Assembly (NCBI RefSeq): GCF_013426915.1
Contig: NZ_AP023181.1
Coordinates: forward strand, 1,116,001 to 1,180,000
Direction: 5' to 3'
Source of the DNA: Paraburkholderia sp. PGU19
Lineage (GTDB): Bacteria > Pseudomonadota > Gammaproteobacteria > Burkholderiales > Burkholderiaceae
DNA: 64,000 bases
Of this stretch, positions 16,799 to 24,300 are shown piece by piece. Position numbers and translations under genes: made by a program. Each line of letters starts with the position of its first letter. Position 1 is the first letter of the stretch. The notes under the pieces are model-generated. The model saw only the letters and a program-made list of their open reading frames with translations, did not search any database and was not told the origin of the DNA.

Positions 16799-17833
16799 GG
16801 TGGAACCTGGATTGGCGCGCGTAGCGCGCATGCATGAGTATTCCTGCCAGTTGCGGCTACGAGCCGGGTAGGCGGTTAAGGCGCCGCTGCTGATGTGAGC
16901 GGCAGGGCCTGTTGTGTGTTGATATGTAATATATCATGAAGATGGGCGGATCGTGGCGTTTCATTTCAAATCTTTTGGTGACGTACAAATACGACCTGAT
17001 CCGAAACAAACAAATTTGACGTGGCGAATCTACACAAATAGATCTGACTTAGACACTGGTTTCACGCGTACGGACAGCTACAAATAAATCTGATCCGAAT
17101 GCAAGGCATTGTTTTAACGTGCATTTTTTCAGCTGACGCCGCATCGAAGAAGGCGAGCCCATGGCGTTGAAATATTTACAATATCCGTCGGTCGAAACGA
17201 TGGTCCCCGATCATCACCGCCGATTCGGCCTCGCAAGGGATGCGGAACAAATATAACTGACGCCGCTATGCACGTAGACAAACAATTCTGTTCCCGATGC
17301 TCGGAAGCGTAGGTCAGCGCGCGATCGGTTATGACCGGTCACCATGCAGAAGCGATATCACCCCACAGCGACTTCTCTTCAGGCCAGAACGAGACGAATG
17401 CAACTATCGAGCTGCGCGCTGCTAATGCGAAAATCCGAAGAAACGGCGAGTAACCTCAGATTTCGCGCATTGCGAAGAAGCTGGTATAGCTGATATGGAG
17501 AAGAGACGATGCCCTCCGCCGCCAAACCCTAGGTGACTCGGCTCGCGTGCGTTACGCAGCGGGTAGTGCTAGTCGCAGTTAGAGACGACCGAATGCCCCA
17601 TGACGATCACGCGACCAATCAAAGTCGTCAAACCCACGCCTACAACTCAACATAAATGTCGAATTACAGGTAAAGTGCGCCAAGTTAAGCTTGCAACGCC
17701 GTCGACAAATTAGCCCGCGAATGCCCATAGAGAACGCGCGAACACATGTCAAAAGGTCGCCTTCCTTAGTACTGGTGCGTCGCACCAAGCCGGCGCATCA
17801 TCGAGTCCGAGGTGCATGGCACTGATTCTCAGT
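16799..17833. other. About 1 kb without a convincing gene
   Basis: Only short, composition-poor reading frames occur here. The first 120 bases include an AT-rich palindrome near 16920-16936. Degenerate ACAAATA-type repeats follow at 16985-17098. The rest looks like decayed mobile-element DNA, but I cannot identify a parent gene. This is the left border of the accessory island. Confidence 0.5.
16985..17098. repeat. Degenerate repeats resembling IS21-type ends
   Basis: The unit ACAAATA-x-ATCTGATCC recurs at about 16985, 17034 and 17080 (spacing 46-49 bp), with a poorer copy near 17007. In the reverse orientation these read GGATCAGATTTATTTGT-like. IS21-family elements have several repeats of about 20 bp at each end, so this may be the orphan end of such an element. 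No istA/istB gene is nearby, so the assignment is tentative. Confidence 0.35.
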
Positions 17834-18097
17834 TCAGGATTGTCCTTGTCTATTCAGGCGCTCTTCAGCGTCGAGGATGATGTCCGATACCTTGCATCCC
17901 AGTGACGCGGCAATCGATGAGAGTGTGTCGAGGGACGGGTTCCGTCCGAGTTCCAATAGCGAGATGTACTGACTTGAAAGCCCCGACGAATCAGCGAGCG
18001 CGACCTGACTTAGCCCCTTCTGCTCACGCCTGAGCCGAATGATGTCACCAACAGGGAGACTCGCCATGAACGTTGCGCCCAAATCCGAGAGTTTCAC
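17834..18097 (-). CDS. XRE-family helix-turn-helix regulator
   Basis: An 87-residue DNA-binding protein that is almost entirely a Cro/C1-type helix-turn-helix domain. IRLRREQKGLSQVALADSSG begins the domain, SSQYISLLELGRNPSLDTL holds the recognition helix, and IAASLGCKVSDIIL closes it. Such small regulators often control mobile islands or neighbouring toxin or restriction genes. The start is GTG 18097; ATG 18067 is an in-frame alternative, and neither has a clear ribosome-binding site. An inverted repeat GAACG-N8-CGTTC at about 18100-18117 touches the start and may be its own operator. The DNA upstream is unusually AT-rich. Confidence 0.85.
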   Translation of the reverse strand: MKLSDLGATFMASLPVGDIIRLRREQKGLSQVALADSSGLSSQYISLLELGRNPSLDTLSSIAASLGCKVSDIILDAEERLNRQGQS

Positions 18098-18117
18098 GGA
18101 ACGACGGGCACCGTTCT

Positions 18118-18200
18118 ACAAACTATATTTATAATTACATAATTTTTTAATTATTTAATTGGAAAATAATCGTGAATATTGTCTTCACTAGTAAACTTCA
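18118..18200. promoter_or_regulatory. AT-rich promoter region between divergent genes
   Basis: The stretch from about 18120 to 18180 is almost pure A/T, in sharp contrast with the surrounding GC-rich DNA. It lies between the XRE gene on the minus strand and the hypothetical gene at 18372 on the plus strand. It is a likely promoter area and, given the two H-NS genes nearby, a plausible xenogeneic-silencing site. Confidence 0.45.
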
Positions 18201-18371
18201 AACCACCCCAATTGCACAGTAATTTACCTAAAATTAGACGAGAAGGAACAAGGGATCTCGCGACTAACGGGTAGCGTTGGGTACTGGCCACAAGTCCACG
18301 ACTTCATGTGGGCGTGTCCTGCGGTCCAATCTTGAGGCGCCGTCGAAGCGCCTCGGCTCGTGGAGGAGCAC

Positions 18372-18848
18372 ATGTTCAACCTTCCATACACGGAACTGGA
18401 GTCTGCCAATCTAAGCAATGACGCTCGGGTATGGTTCGTCACCACATACGCAGGTAAGTATGTTGGCGTACCCTCGGCCAGTTGGCTATTCGTATTCGAA
18501 CTCCCGCCCCCGTGTTGTTTATGCATTAGGATATTCGACAGTCCCACGCCTGCCTGGGAGCATAGAGCAATCTGTGAGTTGGCAGAGAAGCACTCCCCTC
18601 CAGACATACTCGTGACTGACAAAGTTGGTTTGCAGCACGCTCTCGTCAGCGCAGGCAGTACTTTCTCGAAGCCGGCAAAAGCTTACATCGATAAAATGTT
18701 GAGTAGATTCCCCGAAATACCAAGCTGCCTTCGATCTCTAGAAGAGGTGCTCAATGATCGGGGATTTCAGAGTCAATCTCTTGACGGAAAGAACGCCATG
18801 TTCGCGTCGTGGCGTACGAGGTACAACGAAAAACTTGCATCCGAATGA
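18372..18848 (+). CDS. Hypothetical protein, 158 residues
   Basis: I do not recognise the family. A strong GGAGGAG site ends a few bases before ATG 18372, which supports real translation. The protein is soluble and mixed alpha/beta in appearance, with no signal peptide or membrane segment. A CxxC-like pair (PPPCCLCIRIF) falls near residue 50. The sequence ILVTDKVGLQHALVSAG follows, then a helical C-terminal half. Codon use is less GC-rich than in the core genes, in keeping with the island. It diverges from the XRE gene across the AT-rich region, so the two may be regulated together. Confidence 0.55.
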   Translation: MFNLPYTELESANLSNDARVWFVTTYAGKYVGVPSASWLFVFELPPPCCLCIRIFDSPTPAWEHRAICELAEKHSPPDILVTDKVGLQHALVSAGSTFSKPAKAYIDKMLSRFPEIPSCLRSLEEVLNDRGFQSQSLDGKNAMFASWRTRYNEKLASE

Positions 18849-19083
18849 GACTTGGAAGATTCTCCCCTAGGAAGCCGTTCGAGCGAATCGGAACCGCAGT
18901 AGCTCGCTGGTATCGCGAGTCGGTGAGGAAACAGCGGATGGAAAGGTCCATCCGCTGACGTGTGAAAAACACGACTGCGTCTACGGCAGTCTGCCAGCTC
19001 AGGCAGAACACGGTTCGCTTGATGCGAGCAGGAAGGAGCCCCCTGCTCGCCGGTCTGGCGATCGCTCGCCATAGCCAGAGCAA

Positions 19084-19908
19084 TTAAGCAGCAGTCGATT
19101 TAGACGCGGCAGCGTTTGTCGGTGCCGATGCTTGCGCCGGTGCTTCGGGAACAATAACCGACTTCTTGGCGGCAGCCTTCTTCGCCGTCACTTTCTTTGT
19201 CGCGACTTTCTTCGCAGGCGCCTTTTTGGCCGATGCAACGCCCTTTTTCGCTGCGACCTTCTTCGGAGTAGCCACCTTGACCGCAGCCTCTTTGGCAGCG
19301 GTCTTTTTGGTAGCCACCGCTTTCTTCGCACCTACTTTCTTCGCGGAAGCTTTCTTGGCTGCTACCTTTTTCGCCGCCCTCGGTTTCACATCACTCTCTC
19401 CCGCGCCGCCCTCAATCAGAAAGGCCGTGCGGTCTTTGGCGCCAGCAAGCCACGCCGGGGCCCGGCCACGTCCGCTCCACGTTGCCCCAGTCGCCGGATC
19501 TCGATACTTCGGCGCCTGCGGCCCACGAACGTACTTTCCAACCTTGGCAGCCTTATTAGGAGCGGTCACCCCGGTGTCCGACGCACCATCAACCAAGAAC
19601 TTACTACGGTCCTTTGCATTGACGATCCACGCAGGAGCACGACCATGCCCAGTCCAGGTAGCGCCACTCTTCGGATCGCGATACTTTGCAACCGATGCAG
19701 ACGATTTGGCTGCGACCTTGACGCCCGGCTTGCGACCACGTTTCTTCGAACCGCCAATGTGCGCTTCGATGTCAGCCGTGGTCAAACCATGCTTTTCCAT
19801 GATGTCGCGAATCTTCGCGATTACGCCGGACGATTGCTTTACAACGAGTGCTTCCGCTTGAGCCTGTAGCTTTGCGATTTGGGCCTGAACCCTTTCAAGT
19901 GTTGCCAT
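19084..19908 (-). CDS. H-NS family protein with two DNA-binding modules and a histone H1-like tail
   Basis: A 274-residue nucleoid protein. Residues 1-50 form the short coiled coil used for dimerisation, and a KKRGRKPG basic segment follows at about 55-62. Two complete H-NS C-terminal modules come next: [20 protein letters not shown] at about 76-95 and [20 protein letters not shown] at about 135-154, each with its AKDR-F tail. Residues about 175-250 are an Ala/Lys-rich tail built of AAKK/PAKK units, like bacterial histone H1 proteins. It probably silences AT-rich foreign DNA and compacts the chromosome. It diverges from a second H-NS-like gene at 20087. Single-module H-NS proteins of about 100 residues are the norm. 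Confidence 0.88.
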   Translation of the reverse strand: MATLERVQAQIAKLQAQAEALVVKQSSGVIAKIRDIMEKHGLTTADIEAHIGGSKKRGRKPGVKVAAKSSASVAKYRDPKSGATWTGHGRAPAWIVNAKDRSKFLVDGASDTGVTAPNKAAKVGKYVRGPQAPKYRDPATGATWSGRGRAPAWLAGAKDRTAFLIEGGAGESDVKPRAAKKVAAKKASAKKVGAKKAVATKKTAAKEAAVKVATPKKVAAKKGVASAKKAPAKKVATKKVTAKKAAAKKSVIVPEAPAQASAPTNAAASKSTAA

Positions 19909-20086
19909 TTATATCTCTCCCCGTGGTTAGCAATGGCCGCACTATGCCATATAACACTGCGAATAGGCCATCCAGCGACAAACCTTATCAGCGTTATCGA
20001 AGCTATAGTGGTATTCTCGAGGCACGGCGTTTGCGCTAGTTCAGCAGATCATTAGAGGGACGCAAACCGTAAAACAGGGATATTTC

Positions 20087-20428
20087 ATGGATGAGAGAAA
20101 GCGCGACAGTATGGTCGCCTATCTACGCCGCAGAATGGCTGAAGTCGGCATTGAGCTTGATGACCTTGCAGCCGCGATTGCCGAAGACCAGATTAAACAG
20201 AAGGCTGCCCGATACCGAAGTGCGACCGGAGAAATCTGGTCCGGCGAGGGGGAGATGCCTCAATGGCTCAAGCAGGCCGTCAGCGCGGGGCAATCACTGG
20301 AGCACTTCGCTGTCGAGCGGCGCCGAGCGCTAGCGATGACCGAGGCGCTCCCGAAGGTGGATTGGAGTCAAGATCCGTTTGCAGGCAGCCGCCTCGCAGC
20401 CGTGCAGCCATCGCATCGCGACCTGTAA
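20087..20428 (+). CDS. H-NS-like protein with an altered AT-hook
   Basis: A 113-residue member of the H-NS family. An N-terminal helix (about residues 1-40) could dimerise. The C-terminal module is recognisable as YRSATGEIWSGEGEMPQWLK, followed by AGQSLEHFAV. The family core normally reads W-S/T-G-x-G-R-x-P, with arginine contacting the minor groove. Here the segment is GEGEMP, so the arginines are replaced by glutamates and DNA binding should be weakened or lost. It could act as a decoy or antagonist that forms heterodimers with true H-NS proteins; this is inference. An AGGG site precedes the ATG. It is divergent from the tandem-module H-NS gene. Confidence 0.8.
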   Translation: MDERKRDSMVAYLRRRMAEVGIELDDLAAAIAEDQIKQKAARYRSATGEIWSGEGEMPQWLKQAVSAGQSLEHFAVERRRALAMTEALPKVDWSQDPFAGSRLAAVQPSHRDL

Positions 20429-20749
20429 GCAGGCATGCCGTCAATTCCCCCCATGTAACGCAGCGTTATGAATTGGGAGAAACTCGTCAAAATCACTGAG
20501 TCTGCCAATCTTGAAGCTGGACAGTCACTTCGGAATTTTCAGCATCTGCCAAACTCGGTATGTCATCTACTTCTTTCTGTTGTCCGCCTTGCTCTCCTTG
20601 AAATGTGAGCAAACACACTGACAGAACGTACTCTCCTGTTCAATTCTTCCCGTTTCCACATTCGTCGCATTCAACTCGTGACTGGCGCCAATCCATCTGC
20701 GATACGGCGGGTCACCTCGCTCGGATTGTCAAACGTTCAGGAGAGTGGC
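20429..20749. other. Intergenic stretch with one small palindrome
   Basis: No gene is seen in these 320 bases. TAACGC-A-GCGTTA at 20456-20468 is a perfect inverted repeat just after the H-NS-like gene and might be an operator. Nothing else stands out. Confidence 0.4.
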
Positions 20750-21220
20750 ATGTCATCAATTTCATCAAGTCGGGAGTTGGCTTGGCCGTGGTCGTCGTAC
20801 ATTGCCTGGCAAAGCCAATGCGCGGAAGCGTTCTATAACGCCCCCCGAAACCTGCAGCAATCGATTTTGCCTTGGACATTCGCGGCACTCGTCGTGAACG
20901 AGGATAACTCGAGTAATCCAGCAGCCGAGCGAGCGATCGTGAAGCACGAGAGCTATGGCAAGCAGCTTGGTCGAATATCTGATGCGCTCGAGGTTCTGAT
21001 AGAGCGTTCTGGTGTCGAGCACAACGATGCCATCGACGAGTTCCTTGAACTTAAAGCTCGCATCGACTTTATAAAACACAACACCGAAAGCACGAGGTTC
21101 GAAGCCGTGATCGCAGACTTAAAACGCCTGCGCAGAAAGGACCCCGCCCGCTTCAAGGATTGCCTGGACCGAGTTGCCGCGCTTGGCCACAGTCCCGTGC
21201 GGTCGTTGGCAGATACCTGA
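20750..21220 (+). CDS. Hypothetical protein, 156 residues
   Basis: I do not recognise a definite family. ATG 20750 is preceded by AGGAGAG at good spacing, so translation is likely. The protein is mostly helical and soluble. The N-terminal half contains AWQSQCAEAFYNAPRNLQQS, which is loosely phasin-like. The C-terminal half (about residues 90-156) is charged and could form a helical hairpin, including FIKHNTESTRFEAVIADLKR. It ends about 110 bp from the convergent defence-type helicase gene. No functional assignment is made. Confidence 0.6.
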   Translation: MSSISSSRELAWPWSSYIAWQSQCAEAFYNAPRNLQQSILPWTFAALVVNEDNSSNPAAERAIVKHESYGKQLGRISDALEVLIERSGVEHNDAIDEFLELKARIDFIKHNTESTRFEAVIADLKRLRRKDPARFKDCLDRVAALGHSPVRSLADT

Positions 21221-21333
21221 TGGAGCAGAGAAGACCGTCTCCATCGTACCTGAGTCATGCTCGAGACGGCTTCAGTCGAATAGACACGATCAACGTACGT
21301 CGCCCCGATTCATTCCTACACGAGACTATTTAG

Positions 21334-24300
21334 CTACGAAAGTCTCAGCAGGTTCTCACTCGCGATCACGCTTCCCGTCGTCACGAGACGGGAAATTGCA
21401 AGTCCAACCCTAGCTTCGGCATCTCCCGGTGTGCGCGACATTCCAATCAGCCGACACACAGATCTCGCGACGTCCGAGGTTGGTGCGCTGCCCATCTCTT
21501 CAAGCACATGAAGCACACCGTTAGCTAGTTCCTCCAGACACACATCATCGACTTTCCGACGCGAACTTTCTTCGTCCGAGGCCTCACGAAAGGCGCTCCA
21601 CTCTCCCGGATTGATGTTTGCCGGCCAGTAGAACGTCGCGTTTCCGTCAGAAGTTCGACCGTGTTCGCGAGGCGTTAGCATCCGGAGTCGATCGACAATT
21701 CGCGTACCCGTGCGTTCCAAACCCCACGCTCTCGCCACCCGGCGATGAAGGACATTTTCGTGGATCGGCCCTTCAGCTTCGATTACCTCGATCAGTTGCT
21801 CCGTTAGCTTCCGGCCGTGGGTTAGATCGTAAAAGTCTTCCGGCTTGCCTCCCGCCGGGACGACGATCTTGTACTTGGGCAGAGATACGCCAATGTCTGT
21901 TGCAACGACCGACGAAGGAACGCTGTCGACGATCTCTGCCTCCATCGCCTCCGGGAGAGACTCCGCAGCCGGGGCCTCTTCGTCAACATCGTCGTCCAGC
22001 ACCTTGTTCAATCGCGTGAGCAGCTTCTGGACCTCCACGTCGGGATTCAACCACCAGTCGGTCGACCAGATTCTATGTAGGCGCCATCCCAACCCTTCGA
22101 GCACCACCTGACGAAGTCGGTCGCGGTCGCGCGCTGTCGCACCCGAGTGATATGCTTTACCGTCGCATTCAATCCCGATGAGATATCGGCCCGGTGCACG
22201 AGGATCAACGACACCAATGTCGATGCGATAGCCAGAACAGCCTACCTGAGGGTGAACAATCCAGTTGTGGTCGCGTAGCACCTTGATGACCTGGCTCTCG
22301 AACGGACTGTCCGGCTCCATCCCGGTAGGCAACGATTGCTCCAGCAACGCCTTCGGTCCCTTCAGTGCAAACTCGAGATAGTGCTTCAGGTCGCGAACAC
22401 CCGCAGCTCTCACGCGGGAAAGGTCGATCTGCTCCGGTCGCAAGGTGCTGAAAATGATCACTCTTTCGCGCGCACGGGAAATCGCCACATTGAGTCGACG
22501 CTGACCACCCTCGCTGTTGAGCGGGCCGAAGTTCATGGTGATTTTTCCGGCTGCGTCTGGACCGTAGGTAATCGAGAAGAAAATGACGTCGCGCTCATCG
22601 CCCTGAACGTTCTCCAGGTTCTTGATGAACAACGGCTCGCGCGACTGCGCAGACATCGCCTTGTCGAGCGCCGCATTGGCCCGGCGACGGGCGTCTAGCA
22701 GCGACTCAATGAGCGACTGCTGCGGCTGGTTGAATGTGACAACGCCCAAAGTTAGATGTCGCTGGCTCGAATCCAGGTAGTGTTGCTCGATCCCGCGCAC
22801 GATCGCCTCGGCCTCTGCACGGTTTGTCCGGCTTCCACCCCGGTCGTAGACACCCGCGACGCGCTCGAGGCGCACTGCCACATCATCCGTCACAGGCGAC
22901 GGAAAGGTGATGAGTTGCGAGTCATAGTAGGTAACGTTACTGAAGGTAATCAGACTCTCGTGACGGCTGCGGTAATGCCACTGGAGCCGCTGACGATTCA
23001 TCCCTGCGCCCAGGCATTCGTCCAGAATGCTTTCGAGGTCTTCAATCTGCGCGTCATCGCCGCCGTTGTCGTCCGATTCCGTCGACTTGCTAAAGAAGCT
23101 GGTAGGCGGTAGTTGCTTCGTGTCTCCAACCACAACCAGTTGCTTGCCGCGTGCGATGGCACCCACGGCGTCCCACACGGGAATCTGGGACGCCTCATCG
23201 AAGACAACGGCGTCAAACTGTGCGTGGCCCGCGTCCAGATACTGAGCCACAGATAGCGGCGACATCAAAAGGCAGGGTTTCAGCTTGGGAAGCAGACTCG
23301 GAAGCCCGTGCATCAATTGCCGTACAGGCGCATGGCGTGTCTTCTTTTGCAGCTCCCGCCGCAACAGCCCCAGTTCACTTTCGCCACTCACTACCATGCC
23401 CTTGCCCGCAGGTACCTTGCCAGCAAGCATCGCCGCAACATATTGCGCCGTCAGATTCTGGAATCGCTCATCGGACTGGCGGAACTCACGAATCTTTCGT
23501 TCGTGGTCTGCGCTGGAGAAGGTCCGCAGTACCGAGTCTTTGTCGATGATCTTCTTCACCCACCAACTCTGGTAGCTGTACTCGAAGTGCTCCTCTACGC
23601 GATCCAGCGGCACACGGCCGCCTTCCAGAGAAGTTACGACGCCTTGCAACCCCAGATGTACGGCCTGCTCTCGGACCTGCCGCCACAGACACCAGGACAT
23701 AAACTGGCTCTTCGCACGTTGCCACTCCGCGGTAACACCGAGCACCCGCTCCAGAGCGCCTTCCGTGTCGGCTGGCCCCTGCAACGGTGCAGTCGGTTCG
23801 GCAAGTGCTTCCAGCGCCGATAGCCTCGCACGAACTTCGCGCCACGCATCGCGATAGGCAACCAGCGATTTACTCAATGGGCTTCCCGGCTGTAGCAATG
23901 CACGGTTTTCAACCACCAGATTCTGAAAACGCGTTCGCAGTTCTGCTGCCGCGGCCGGATCTCCAGCAACCAGGGTGACTGCATCCGAGAAACGTTGCGC
24001 CCATTGCTCGCACCGCAACACCTGATCCCAGTCGGTCTCTACGCCATTGAACGTATCCTGCAGCACACGTTCGGCGTTGCCTTTCAACGCGAGAAGCTGC
24101 TCGTCCTCGGCATTGACGCCTGCAAGATGGGGCAACATTGCCACAACAGCTTCGTCCGTCGGGCGCGCCCCTGTAGCGCTATAGCTCGCAAGGCGCGTGC
24201 GGATAGCACGCTTTTTAATCGCAGATTTAGGCCACCAGGTGTTCGCAGCTTGTGCCCACTCGTCCGTAAGCGTTTTCGCGCTGATTTCTGAGAGCCGCTC

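Noticed and set aside
17579..17788. 69-codon minus-strand frame near the XRE gene
   Set aside because: No ribosome-binding site, no recognisable sequence, and it lies in apparently decayed DNA.
19175..19390. Apparent tandem DNA repeats in the H-NS gene
   Set aside because: They are explained by the Lys/Ala-rich coding tail and are not an independent repeat array or CRISPR.
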